Source: Brasenia schreberi
Lineage: Eukaryota; Streptophyta; Magnoliopsida; Nymphaeales; Cabombaceae
Direction: 5' to 3'
Length of the DNA stretch: 64,000 nt
Assembly: GCA_036023115.1 (NCBI GenBank)
Contig: JAYKKT010000040.1
Location: forward strand, 3,932,501-3,996,500
The notes below the pieces were generated by a model. It did no database searches. It was given only the letters and a program-made list of their open reading frames with translations, and was not told the DNA's origin. Position numbers and translations under genes: made by a program. Shown here one piece after another: positions 1 through 12,180 of this stretch. Position 1 is the stretch's first letter. Each line of letters begins with the position of its first letter.

Positions 1-1230
1 CTCTTTTAATACTTTATAAATTTAGTTTTTCAAACCTTCTTATCTTCTTCCTATATGTCCAGACCATCTTAAACGATATTCTCTCATTTTATCCTCCATT
101 GGTGTCACTCCTAATTTGTTTCTAATAACCTCATTATGTATACAGTCTTTTCTTATATGACCACTTATCCATATCAACATCTTCATTTCTGTCACATACA
201 TCTTTTGTACATGTTGATGGTTTCTACATATCACAAGGTGTACCAACATAATTCCAAGCATCTCCTTGAAGGACTTTCTATTTAAATATATCTTTTTTCT
301 CGCTTTTGAGGTTCTATCATTTACTCCGAATAGCTCGATGCACTCTTTTCTTTTTTGTTCATTTTTTAATTTGTAAATCTATAACTAAAAGTCGATATTG
401 GGTGGTTAAGCTTTCTCTTGAAATTACTTTGCAATCTTTACAACATTCTCTATCTTTTTTTCTACAAATAAAATAATCAATTTGTGTTTGTGATAAGCCA
501 CTCTTATAAGTAATTAAATGTTCATCTCGTTTTTTGAAGATTGTATTGATTATAAAGAGATCAAATGCCATAGCAAAACCAAAGTTTCCATGAATACCTT
601 GATATCCTAATGTCTCTTTACTGACATGTCCATTTAAGTCTCCTCCTAAACAAATCATCTCCCTTTGTGGAATCCTTTAAATCATCTTATCTAACTCTTC
701 CCAAAAAGTTGTCTTTATACTATCTTATAGGCCTACTTGGGGTGTGTAAGCACAAACTTTATTCAAAACTCCTAACACTAATTTCAACGTCATGATTCAG
801 TCACCGTGTCGTTGTATGTCTACTACACTATCCTTTAAATCTTTATTTATGATAATACCAATTCCGTTTCGAGCCTTTTTCTTACTTAAGTACTATAATT
901 TAAAACATGTATCCTCCATTTTCTTTGCTTTTTCTCCAACTCCCTTTGTCTTTTGTAAATATAGAATATGAATCTTTCTCTAAATCATAGTATCTATCAC
1001 CTCCATTAGCTTACCGGATAATGTTCCGATATTCAAAGAACCAATACGAATCTTATTATCTAGGACTAGCTTCCTTACCCCTCGTATCCGTGCATATTGA
1101 AAATGAGGAGACCCTCTCTGTAAATTATTTGGGTGGCAATGTAGTGGGACTAACTTCTTTACCCACACCCTTCCATGATATGGGAACCCTATGTGCAATA
1201 TAGCGGGACTAACCATGTGTGTGCGTGTGT
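1..1230 (-). mobile_element. RTE-like LINE copy with the reverse transcriptase deleted
   Basis: On the minus strand this reads as a non-LTR retrotransposon. The start of the AP-type endonuclease lies near 1070-980 (residues IRIGSLNIGTLSGK) and its C-terminal part at 658-359 (motifs GGDLNGHV and [11 protein letters not shown]). The far C-terminal tail lies at 261-40 (VQKMYVTEMK, then RLRWSGHI). The whole reverse transcriptase is missing: near position 230 the spacer just after the endonuclease runs straight into the C-terminal tail. Several stops and frameshifts make it non-coding. The 3' end runs off the left edge. Assignment to the RTE clade rests on the endonuclease-RT layout without ORF1 and on the (GTT)n 3' end seen in the other copies. 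The limit near 1230 is approximate. Confidence 0.8.
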
Positions 1231-1254
1231 GCATCCAATTATTTGCATTTACTT

Positions 1255-1365
1255 GTAATTGGCATCGAGAGCATTAGGTCAGCTCTGCCGACTCTAGGTG
1301 GGTGCATGTATGTGTATATTAGGCTTTGGCCTCCTTTTGTAACAAAAAAAGGAAAGGATTTAATA
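1255..1365 (+). repeat. possible tRNA-derived SINE remnant
   Basis: A short stretch ends in a CCTCCTTTTGTAAC motif followed by an A-run, and the same kind of end is seen near 16760 (minus strand) and 38960 (plus strand). The upstream part has a weak resemblance to a tRNA A box. No clear B box or target duplication is visible here, so this is the weakest member of the proposed family. Confidence 0.25.
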
Positions 1366-1931
1366 AAAGACCATAGAAAGAATTGCGACTCAAGATGCTT
1401 TTGATCTTAAGAATGTCATTAGAGTTGGAATGTGGTGTCTTGCCTGCCCCATTTCCCAAAAGGACTCCCCTCGGCTTAATAGGGCAGTTGAGAGCACAAA
1501 ATCATATGAAACCGAGTACGGGTATACCCGTCCCTGCCCACCCCTTGGTCATTTGGCAAGTTTTTTTTTTGTTTTACTGAATGACGTTAAATTTAACGAA
1601 GTCTTATGTCATTTAAAGAGTTTGAACCCCAACCAAGTAAGAGTGCCGGTCCAACCCGTTGACACCAATACTGACCTCACATTCTTAGGGACTTCCCTTC
1701 TTGGTATAAGGATACAACCTCCTTCATTCAGGGGTGCCCTTGTGGTCTACAACCCTCCACTTGATGACCTTGTTAGTGACTCTCCAAAATAACCAGTCAT
1801 TGTCCTCACAATTCTAACCATCTTTTTTCTTTTTTCCTTCTTTTTGTCACAAAATGATAATCTTTTTACTTGGTCAAAATCTGTTATATATCACAGTCAC
1901 GTTCTCTTCTTCTCCCTGTTAGTCACCCCGA

Positions 1932-1935
<4 letters not shown>
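1366..1935. other. spacer upstream of the CHX gene
   Basis: I recognise no gene or RNA here. An open frame at 1430-1792 (120 codons) has no recognisable domain and probably reflects chance. The stretch should contain the promoter of the exchanger gene that starts at 2028, but no TATA box can be singled out. Confidence 0.4.

Positions 1936-1992
<57 letters not shown>
1936..1992 (+). repeat. (CT)n microsatellite in the CHX 5' leader
   Basis: About 28 uninterrupted CT units end roughly 35 bases before the CHX start codon. Pyrimidine tracts in 5' leaders are common in plant genes. A reading frame through the repeat gives only a Leu-Ser run and is not coding. Confidence 0.9.
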
Positions 1993-1993
<1 letters not shown>

Positions 1994-2027
1994 TGTGGAT
2001 TGGTTTGGGGTGACTGCCTGTTCCAAA

Positions 2028-3243
2028 ATGTCAGAGGGGTTCAACTGTTCCTTGTATCACAGGGTAACCAGCAATGGGTTCTGGACTGGGGAGAACCCGC
2101 TAGAATTTGCCCTCCCTCTCTTCATCCTTCAGCTTTCCGTAGTGGTAGGCACTGGACGCATCCTCGAACTCCTCCTAAGACCGCTCAAGCAGCCTCGCCT
2201 CATCGCCGAGATCTTGGTAAGAAACCAATTCTCATGATCTAGAGCTAAGTCACCCTCACTCGTGTCAATGGTGGATCTAGAAAATCTTTTAAATTGAACA
2301 AATAACTCCTAAACTTTTTAGTGTAGATATATTTTTTCTTTTATTTCTAAATTTTGGGTGTTGGTAGCATTCCCACCTTGCCTCAATGTAGATCTACCAC
2401 TAAGTATTGTCATAATACGCCTTCATGGCACATTCGAGAGCCGATTTTTGAAAAATTCTCTCAAACTAATGATGGTCACGGATTTTTTTTGAAATGAGTT
2501 TTATTGTAAAATCCACCATAAATATAAAAAGAAAACAAAAGGATTAATTGTTTAGCATCCACATTATCAATAACTTGCTTAGAAAATACACCAACTAAAT
2601 CTGTTGGTGATCTTCCATTAACATGGCGCAATTCTTTAAGCATATAAAATAAATCTCCTAACTTTCAACTTTGGTAATTTAATCCAATTAATATGACACT
2701 GTCATATATCAACAGGCGGGCATGCTCCTGGGACCAACGTGCGTAGGGACTCTGGTGCCGGAATTCACTGAGAAAGTCTTCCCCAAGGTGGGCACGGGCC
2801 TCTTTGAGACCTTCTGCAGCATCGGCCTGCTCTACTGGCTCTTTGTTGTAGGGATACAACTTGATGTGATACCCTTGCTGAGGAGCGTCGGCCGGAAGTC
2901 GGTCGTGATCTCGTTGGCCGGGATCATCCCGCCGTTCCTCGCCGCGCTTGCGACATACTTTGTGATACAGAGTTCGGTTGGAGAGCCAATCCCAGAGGGA
3001 GGAATTATAGTTTTCCTTGGTGGGATTGTTGTCTCTGTTGGTTCGTTCCCCATCTTGGCGCAGTTCATTACCGAACACAAGCTAGTGCACACAGACGTTG
3101 GTATGCTGGCTTTGTCTGGCACCGTCGTCAACGATATCATCATGTGGGCGATGATTGTTATAGCCGGTGTTCTGACTTCAAATAATACATCTAATTTTGC
3201 TGCTCTCTGGGTAGTTTTAAGCGGTATGCAATCTCTTTCCATT

Positions 3244-3330
<87 letters not shown>

Positions 3331-6300
3331 AAATGGTAGCACATTTAGGTACTACAAAATCTAAATAATTCTCAATTGTCTATTTTTGATGATGAATAGT
3401 TGAAATTTAAATTTTAAAAACAAAAGTATATGCATAATTACTGTAAGTTTACTTTATTTATATACACAAATTTTATTTTCTTAATTCAAATTTTAACCAT
3501 CCATCAAATGAAAATTGTTTGGATTTGCTCACACTTAAATGTGCTAACATATATCAAGTTCTCTCTTACTATACATATATATATATATATAAGAAGAGAG
3601 ATAGAAAGAGAGTTTTATGTTTTTCATGTTCTTATAAGTCTAATCATTCCCATGTATATTATTTGTTTTTATCTTAATCATTTATTTTCTTAATGGTATG
3701 ATTGAGATTTCTAAGAATGTAGTATTTATATAATATGACAAGTATATTAGACTCACTTTATATATAAAAATATGTGTATGTATATAAAAAACACTTACGT
3801 GCTAAGTGATTGCAAATTTTAACCGTTCATCTCGGGTTATGGATGAGCCAGCTTAAAAGTATAAAAAGTACTTTCGTAGGTATACTTACTTTGAATACTT
3901 AAGATTTTCAAGAATGGGCCTCCACATTAGATATATATATATATATGGCATTCGCTTAGCCCTTGTAACAATTTCACTGTTTGCAGGGATAGTCTTTGTC
4001 CTAGCCATGGTTTACATTGTTCGGCCGGCGATTTGGTGGATTATACGTACCACTCCGGAAGGGGAAGCAGTGAATGAGTTGTATGTTTGTCTGATACTTG
4101 TGGGAGTTATGGGATCTGGGCTTGTGGCCGATACGCTCGGACTCCGGCCGGCCTTCGGCGGGCTCATGTTCGGACTCATCATACCGGATGGCCCCCTCGG
4201 GACAACCTTGATAGAGAAAGTTGAGGACTTCATTTCTGGCTTACTGCTACCTCTATTCTTTGCTATAACAGGGTTGCGGACCAACTTACTTCAAATAAGC
4301 TTAGACCAATGGGTCCTGATGGTAGTCTTAGCTGTGGCTCAACTTGTGAAGATTGGGGGAACTCTGCTGGTTGGATTGTATTATGGGCTGCACCTAGCCG
4401 ATGGCGTCTTGCTTTCCTTACTCACCAACGCCAAGGGAGTGGTGGATGTAATTTTGCTGAACCGACTGCTGGGAACGAAGGTATGATTTCTATCTAGCAA
4501 GTCAGGTTTTCAATAAGGCTAACGGAATTCCGGCGACCGCCGATCCCAAGCTGATTGTCAGCCTCCCAAACATCATAGATCGTCTCAAACTTGATTTGCA
4601 TTTTGGGACCCAATTTGCATTTTACCCTATCATGTCAATTTGTAATTAGTGTGAGAAAAGGCTTAGTATAAGAAAGCAACAACTGTACACCACTTTCAGA
4701 CTCTACTTAGTATTGCTGGAGTTGGGTTGTAGATCACACCAAGTCATGTTCGAGCCTGATCAGTAATCTTGTTCAGAATGTAACTCCAGTCTCGAGTTAA
4801 AGGGGCATGTTCAGACATGGCTCGATTGATAAACTTGAAACTGTGTTCAACCTTGGCTCATTTAGTACGTAAACAAGCTCCAGTTTAGCCTAGATGAGTT
4901 TGAGCATACAAGTTTGATGGGTTCAACTATTTTGAAAACCACTTTGAGGATAAATTTTCAGGATAAGACAATGGATAAGACATAGTTTGACTAGCACAAG
5001 CCTGGGTTTGATATATTAACCCTGATCATGGGGTCAGCTGGATCTTTCTGTGCTTTATAGATAATCTGAACTGCTCTTTCCTGCTCATCTCCTACAGATA
5101 ATAAGTTCACAGTCCTTCTCCATCATGGTGGCTATGTCAGTGTTAATGACAATGATGGTTTCACCCAGCATCAGCCTCCTCCGCCGCCGCGCGGCGCCGG
5201 TCATACCCTATAAACACCGCACTGTGCAGCGGGCCAAGGTCGAATCCGAGCTCCGTATACTTGCCTGCGTCCACAGCCTACAGACAGTGCCGACCTTGAT
5301 CAACCTGTTAGAGGCCTCGAGCACGTCGAAACGCTCTCCCCTCGCTGTCTTCGCCTTGCGCCTGGCCGAGCTCACTGACCGTGCCTCCATGCTCATAGTC
5401 CACGACCTCCGGGCCAAGATGGATTCCCGCCACAACCGCCCGAAGCCTCAGCACGACGATGATCGCATTATCGCCGCCTTCGAAGACTTTCAGGATGCCT
5501 CCGGCGTCCAAGTCCAGGCCCTGACGTCCATTTCTCCTTACTCGACAATGCATGAAGATATATGTACTGTAGCAGAGGAAAAGAGAATTGCACTTGTTCT
5601 CCTTCCTTTCCACAAGCTTCCTACCTCTTTAACACACAATGAAGTGGCTACAACCGCCATCCGCGGTGTCAACCAGAACGTTTTCAATGCCGCACCGTGT
5701 TCAGTAGGAGTTCTGATTGATAGAGGGCTCAGTGGAACCACTGGAATTTCATCTATTCATATATCTCACCAAATTGCAGTACTGTTTTTCGGCGGCCCAG
5801 ATGATAGAGAGGCACTATGTTACGCTGCCCGGATGGCGGAGCATGAAGGTATAAGCCTCACTCTGCTAAGATTTATAATTGGCGACCGGTCAAAGGTACC
5901 GGTGGCATCGACATTGCCAGCGAACTTGCACCAACAAGAGGAAAGTGATCAGATTTCGACTTCTATGCTGCATGATGATAAGGAGAAAGAGACAGATAAG
6001 GAGTTCATCAACGACTTCAGATTGCGGACCGTCGGCGACAATTCAGTAATGTATGATGAGGTTGTCGTCTGTGATGGCGACGAGACCGTGAATGCGATCC
6101 GATCCATCGACCGAAAGCACGATTTGTTCATCGTGGGCAGGAATAAATGGCTGTGGGAGTCGCCGGTGGCCTCCGGATTAACAGATTGGACTGAGTGCCC
6201 GGAACTTGGGCCTATCGGAGATCTCTTGGCGTCGCCGGATTTCACGTCGGTGTCGGTCTTGGTGGTGCAGCAGTACAGTGGAGAAATGTTGAGCGAAGAT

Positions 6301-6447
6301 GCGTTCACAGCTCAGGTTCAGCAGTTCATAGGGAGCACCAACAAGCATGCAGTGGGACAACCATCGATTTTGAACGGTACAACTAGTTTTGCTAGGCCTC
6401 CCATGACGGCAGAAAACCATCTCACTAAGCGCAGAGAGAGCCAATGA
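2028..6447 (+). CDS. cation/H+ antiporter, CHX family (four exons, 846 aa)
   Basis: Exons 2028-2216, 2716-3223, 3987-4480 and 5098-6447 join in phases 0, 1 and 0, with GT donors and AG acceptors throughout, and give 846 residues, the usual CHX length. The N-terminus has the family hallmark TSNGFWTGENPLEFALP (residues about 14-30), followed by LIAEIL and GMLLGP across the first junction. Around a dozen hydrophobic segments form the Na+/H+ exchanger fold. They include a retained Asn-Asp pair (TVVND), FAITGLRTN and NAKGVVDVILLN. From about residue 400 a long hydrophilic tail resembles the CHX cytosolic regulatory domain (ELTDRASMLIVHD, DLFIVG, ELGPIGDLLAS). Plant CHX proteins exchange K+ or other monovalent cations for protons at endomembranes or the plasma membrane. 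Which member this is cannot be told. A start at 1995 is possible, but 2028 fits the family. No breaks are visible. Confidence 0.93.
3251..3328 (+). repeat. compound (TA)n(GA)n microsatellite in CHX intron 2
   Basis: About 24 TA units run directly into about 15 GA units, a few bases after the donor of CHX intron 2. The same TA-to-GA or CT-to-TA arrangement recurs elsewhere in the window. Confidence 0.95.
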
Positions 6448-7231
6448 TCAAAGGAAAGAATAGTAGATTGCATTATTCTTGATAGGAGGCTCAAGCAAAA
6501 TTCATCTTTTTGCAAAGAGGCTTCCGATTGATAGCTTTAGAATTTGCTCTGGTCATACAGAAGCAAAAATTGTGGATCAATGAACTTATAGATTTTCCCT
6601 TATTCACTTGTATCTGATGTCTCAATAGAAACTGACAATACTATGAATACTTGATGAATTTTGAAATAATTGATAAATTAAGGTGGTGCATATAGTGCTC
6701 CAACCTTTATCTTTTGATTGTACATTTGCAAGTTTGTAACTGTAGTCCAGCAGCACAGAGGTCCTCTCGACTATTCTAACCTCACTCAAGGCGAGGAAAG
6801 AAATTCTTGCATTTTATTCCTAGCTGCAAAATTTTCCATGACAAAGATCGCCTTTCATGATTCATGCAAGATTTACTCTTTTTGTGAATCTTAATCCAAT
6901 TGGATTATCAACGACGGGAAAAGAATAGAGAAGAAAACAAAGGCTAAAAGCTTCCCGGTTCTTATCCCAACTTGTTATCTTGGCGTTCAGGATGTCTTGG
7001 TAGATGATACAGAAGGAAACAGTGTACAGGTTAACAACCTGAACCAGAAGAGAAGTGTTACTTGCCAGCCTCACCCAAGTAAACAATGCATTGGCATGGT
7101 GACTCATCGAACCTAGTAGTATTGTCTTCCATACACAATCTCCTCATGAATTGGCCGGATCTACTAGACCCGGCTGGCGTGGATTCGTGAAGTAGCTCTT
7201 TACCATCTTCCAATTGTTATTGCACCTAGGT
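6448..7231. other. spacer between the two CHX copies
   Basis: This holds the 3' flank of the intact CHX gene and the 3' flank of the CHX pseudogene, which point at each other. An 81-codon minus-strand frame at 6862-7107 has no recognisable domain and is not called. Confidence 0.5.
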
Positions 7232-10200
7232 TCAGCCCGATTTATTCTTGGACCTCCTTAGCATAACACCCCCAACATACTGCTGAAAGACCAAAACTGA
7301 CATGGTTAAAGAGAAATCTGAAGATGCCAACAGGTCTCCGATCGCCCCCAATTCAGGGCACTCATTCCAATCTGTAAATCCTAGCGCCCATCGTGCATTC
7401 TGGTTCTCCCGACCCTTCCCCACTATGAACAGATCACGGCTTTGATCGATCTCATGGATCACGGCGACCGTCTCTTCGCCATTGTTAACAACTACTTCTC
7501 TATAAGTAACAACATTGTCATCCATGACAAGCTTGCTCTGGTCATTGTCACTTACAACAGTTAGCAGGCTGAACTCTTTGGATTCAATGTCGGTAGGCCG
7601 GATGGGTCTGACGTCCGGGACTTGATTGCCAGCAACAAAATGAAGAACGGTGAGCATGACCGAACCGTACTGGAGCATTCTCATGTTGACAGAGAGAGCC
7701 TCGGGTCCAGAAGCCCAGCCGGATGACCTTCTGGACGTTATGGATGATATGCATGTTCGACGCACGGTCGGTGAGCTCCATGAGGTGCAGTACGTACTGA
7801 CATGGGTGTCCTCCTGGGGACGTCAGTGAGGTCCAATAGAGAGATGATGGCCAGGACAGTGGCCGGGCTGTGAAGGCAGGCAATGCTGCGCAGCTCGGCG
7901 TCGTTCAGGGTCCGCTGAATGGTTCGGCGCTTCTATGGCAGGAATCGCCCTGAGGCTTGTGAAGAGCGGTGACAGAGGGGTCGATGATGGATGTCACAAG
8001 TGACATCAGCACTATGAGTCCAAATGTAGCATCGGTGAAATCATGGATATATATATATATATATAGAGAGAGAGAGGGGAATATGATATATGCGAGTATT
8101 TTTATATAGTATAGTATTTAAATTTACAACAACAACTAAGCCTTTTTCCCATATAGAGGGAGTCGGCTACATGTATTCTTGGTTTCCACATATCCCTATC
8201 ATGTGCCACATTCTTGATTGTTTCTTAACACTTTTATAGTCGTCCTCTACCTCTTTTAATACTTTCCAAATTTAGTTTTTTTAACCTTCTTAAAGGTTCT
8301 TCTTTTGATCTTCTTTCTATATGTCCAAACAATCTTAAACGATATTCTCTCATTTTATCCTCTAGTATCACTCCTAATTTGTTTCTAATAACCTCATTAT
8401 GTATACTGTCTTTTCTTGACCACTCATCCATCTCAACATCTTCATTTCTGTCACAGACATCTTTTTTATATATTGATGATTAACTGCCTAATACTCATAA
8501 CCATAAAAAATGGCAGGCCTAATTGATGCTCTATAATATTTACCTTTTAATTTTAATGATATTTTCTTATCACAAAGAATACCTGATGCTCCTCTCCATT
8601 TTAACCAACCACCATTAATTATCTGCGTAACATCTCCATCAATTCTTATCACTCTGAAAAAGTAACCCTAGGTATTTAAAACTTTCCTTTTGGGGGATGC
8701 AATGTGTGCCAATTTTAATTTCTATGTCCTTTGAGGTAACCAAATGATCAAACTTACATTCCATATATTTTGTCTTTGTTCTACTCAGTCGGAGGCATAA
8801 TTTTTGTAATCCATGTTATAAAAATCCGACGAAATTTTACGCTGGCGGTCGAAAGCCTAACACAACCCTCCTCCTTTATCCGGACTTGGGACCGGCAATG
8901 CAAGGGTGATCCCTTACATGGGCGGAGTTATAGTATTTAAATTTACAAAATAAAAAATTGTTTTTCAATAAATATACCTGTAAATAGTATGTGTGTATGA
9001 CACATTCTCTCTCTCTCGTTGAAAGGGAACATACTTGTGCCTATGATAACAGGAAAAAACCTCTCCGGTCAATTATGACCAATACATGCTGTCTAACAAA
9101 AAATCATAGAGGTGAGCAATTCATATAGGTGAGCAATTCATATGTTCAATCTGACCCCATAAAATATTTTTCAGCATGCTCTTTCATTTTGAATCAATAG
9201 ATTGAGTTTTCAAATGAAATGTGCAACCAGTAGTACTAAGTCAGCGTATGAACAAGAACTTAATTTTTTGTCCCTGCCAATGTTCAGCACAATGATCTCT
9301 ATGAGATCCTTGCTGCTCGCGAGAAGTCCAAGGGACCAACCCTCTCCCAGCAGTCATCCTACAATAGGATGCAATGAGAAAGGTCCGCACCACCTTGCCT
9401 AGATATGCAAACAATATAACCACGACTACATGAACCCAGTTGGTTGAGCTAAAGATGCGGTTGATATCTGTAATAAAACCCAGAGATCCCCAGCTTCTCA
9501 CTGAGTGCAGATCCCAGAGGACCATTTGGTACGATCAAGCCAAACGTAAAAGAGCTGAAGACGGCATGCATCCCAATCGTATCTGTTAGTAGCCAGCAAC
9601 CATGACCCCTATCAGTATCAAACAGATATGGCCATCACTGTATGCCTCCCCTTCTGGTGTCTTCTGAATTATCTTCATGATGCCCTGCTGAGCTACATAG
9701 ACACAGAGAAAAACAAGCACGCTCCTGCGGAAAATCAAGACAGATGCTCATGCATTTTATTTTAGGAAGATAAATACCAATCTCAATCTTCTTTGAATGT
9801 TCTAAATGCTACACAGTAAATAGTATTCTCTGGTAGAAACAATGTTGTCGTAAGGTTTGATCCGGAAGGCGCACATTTGTTATAGTTTTTGTTACTCAGA
9901 AAGCTGTTCGCACACATGATTATTATTTCAGAGATGGAGGCAATAACAATCTCTTATGTGAGTTATCATCTATTATTCCATAACCCAGTCTCATAGAAAA
10001 CTTCGTTTTTCTTTTCCTTTATGCTGCTAATTAATGCCATTGCTATCTTTTGTGCAGAACCAAGATGTACTTTGCAGTTGGAATACAGCTTCAAGGGTGT
10101 CAGGTGGCACCCCAGTTATCTAGGAAAGGAAGGCAACATTGGACATCAAGTTTCCATTTTACTGCAATGAGAAACCATGAAGTGAACTTGCTTTAAGTGT

Positions 10201-11024
10201 TGGAAACATGTGTATTGGTTACTGGACCAGGAATTCCTTTCGAAGGGTCAGAAGATCAACGATATACCTTGCTAAATCACATGGTAACACTTCATGGGAA
10301 GACAGTTCTGATGACATCTAAGAATGCATACTCTTTGCGGTGTACCGATCAAGTCGCTCTCTTTGTAACAAGTGTGGCATCTTGATTGCAGAAAAGAGCA
10401 GAGGTGTGGGGGTTGTGCATCAAAAAAGAAGATAATGCTTCAACTCAAGCACCACAAACATTGCAGGTATGTGTAAACTACACGATAGAGATGATGACCC
10501 ACTTGAGATGAGAAATGAAGGGTGAATTTTACCATTTGTAGCTATTGAAATGCGTCTTAGTGATTTAGTAGACTAATTACCAGAGGTGATGACCCAAAGT
10601 GAAATGAAGGGTGAATTTTTGTCTTACCTCGCAGCAATAGCAATAACAAGCAGAATCCATGCGCATACATCATTGATCTAGCCTTCCAAACACAGTGCCG
10701 AGAAGCTTCCGATCTGGGACGATGAGTGCGAGGACAGGGAAGGCTGTCATGGCGAGAACCACGCCAACAAACATCACCTATTGACCGTGCTGTGGCACCA
10801 ATTGTGAAAGGGAGAATCATTCCTGCTGTAGCTACTAAAAGTGTTCTTTTCCCTGATATCTTAATCACATTCACATCCATGATCTCCAATCTCACCAAGA
10901 GAACAAAGTACATGAGCCCAATGTTGGCCACCACTTGAAGAGTGATTAAACTGTGTTGTGAGAATATCTTCTGTGGGAAGGACCCGGCATGGCCAAAGGC
11001 CGATGGACCGAGGATGAAACCAGC
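7232..11024 (-). pseudogene. CHX cation/H+ antiporter pseudogene
   Basis: Remains of a second CHX gene run on the minus strand in gene order. Exon 2 starts at 11024 after a good AG acceptor (GFILGPSAFGH, then VANIGLMYFVLLV) and extends to about 10640. Exon 3 starts near 9724 (KTPEGEA, GPLGS, NWVHVVVVILFAYLGK) and ends near 9240. The last exon lies at about 8035-7232 (YVLHLMELTDRAS; ELGAIGDLLASSDF). Each piece carries frameshifts or stops. The last exon has lost roughly 250 codons between the NVQK region and the GSVMLTVLHF region. Exon 1 is not found upstream, where the PPR locus begins. A LINE (8128-8928) sits between exons 3 and 4. The wording differs enough from the neighbouring intact CHX that this is a distinct paralogue, not a recent copy. 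It is almost certainly non-functional. Confidence 0.88.
8128..8928 (-). mobile_element. internally deleted RTE-like LINE with target-site duplication
   Basis: This 0.8-kb insertion is flanked by identical 18-bp copies of TATAGTATTTAAATTTAC at 8110-8127 and 8929-8946. On the minus strand it ends in GGCTTAGTTGTTGTT like the other LINE copies and carries the C-terminal tail plus a little of the reverse transcriptase (from about 8810 downward). The outer 115 bases (8812-8928) do not match the coding body. They match the distal half of the mini-LINE at 21931-22082 (shared motif CCTCCTTTATCCGG on the plus strand), which suggests they are the LINE 5' UTR. The element therefore has both ends but lacks the endonuclease and most of the reverse transcriptase. 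Confidence 0.85.
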
Positions 11025-12180
11025 CTGACGAGGGATTAACTCAAAATGGTATTACACATTACTAATCCAACAACCTGAAACTACGGGAAGCCAACGAATC
11101 ATGAACCAGAACAACTCACACTGCACGATTTCCTTGTCATATCATGCACTCAATCGGAAAGCAAACATTGCTTGTCTCCTCCCGTCATCACCATCTTCCT
11201 CTCGTCCTCTTACATGCTTTCGGCAGCTTCTCACAAATCCCCATCCTTCAATGGCTAACCCCTTCTTCCTCTCTTTCGGACATCCAGCAAACTCACTCCT
11301 ATCTCTGCAAACTCGGCCCCTGCGACGAGCTCCCTCTTCTTCTTCCCCAAATTGTTACTCTCTATGCTCACCACCGTCGTTTCGAAGACGGTCTTCGCGT
11401 CTTTGCTGCCACGCTCTCGGCGGGCCTTCCTCCTGACCTCTTTGCGTTGCCATCTGCTATCACATCCTGTTCTTCGTTATTGGCGCTTGCCGTCAGTCGA
11501 CAGATATATAATCTCATCGTTCGTGGTTTCAGTCCAGATGCGTTTGTTCGATCTTCTTTGATTGCCGCGTATTTGAAATGTGGTGAATTGGAAGACGTTC
11601 GCCGAGTGTTTGTTGAAATGCCTATTTGGAATTTGGTTTCTTGGAGCGCCATGATTGCCGGCTATGCCCGAGCTGGGCGTTCTAACGAAGCAGAATCGCT
11701 CTTGGTGGAGATGAGAGATGCAGGAATCGAGTCGAATCTGGTTTTGTGGAATTGGTTGATTTAACGACCACGTACATAATGGCTACTTTTTAAAAGCCGT
11801 TATGGTGTTTGTGGGGATTTTCTGTGAAGGATTTAAGCAGGATGGTTTGTCGGTTTCTTGTGTTCTTCCTGTTGTAGGTGACCTGGATAGAATGATGGTC
11901 GGTAAGCAGATTCATGCCTATGTGACTAAGCATGGTTTGGATTGGGATGTGTGTGTAGTTAGTGCTCTTGTTGATATGTATGGGAAGTGCGGCTTCACTG
12001 AGGATATGCGCAGAGCATTTGATGAAATGCCTACCAAAGATGTTGGTCTGTATAATGCTTTGGTTGCCGGATTTTCGCGCAATGCACTTGTTGATGATGC
12101 ACTGTTGATGTTCAAAAAGATGGAAGAGCAGGGGCTGAAATTGAATGTTATTTCTTGGACTTCGATGGTTGCTTGTTGTA

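Noticed and set aside
1844..2242. 132-codon plus-strand frame with a long Leu-Ser run
   Set aside because: It is the (CT)n tract read through into CHX exon 1 in the wrong frame. The CHX frame starting at 2028 has clear family motifs.
2665..3242. Two minus-strand frames of about 136 codons
   Set aside because: They lie opposite CHX exon 2, whose plus-strand frame is clearly the real one.
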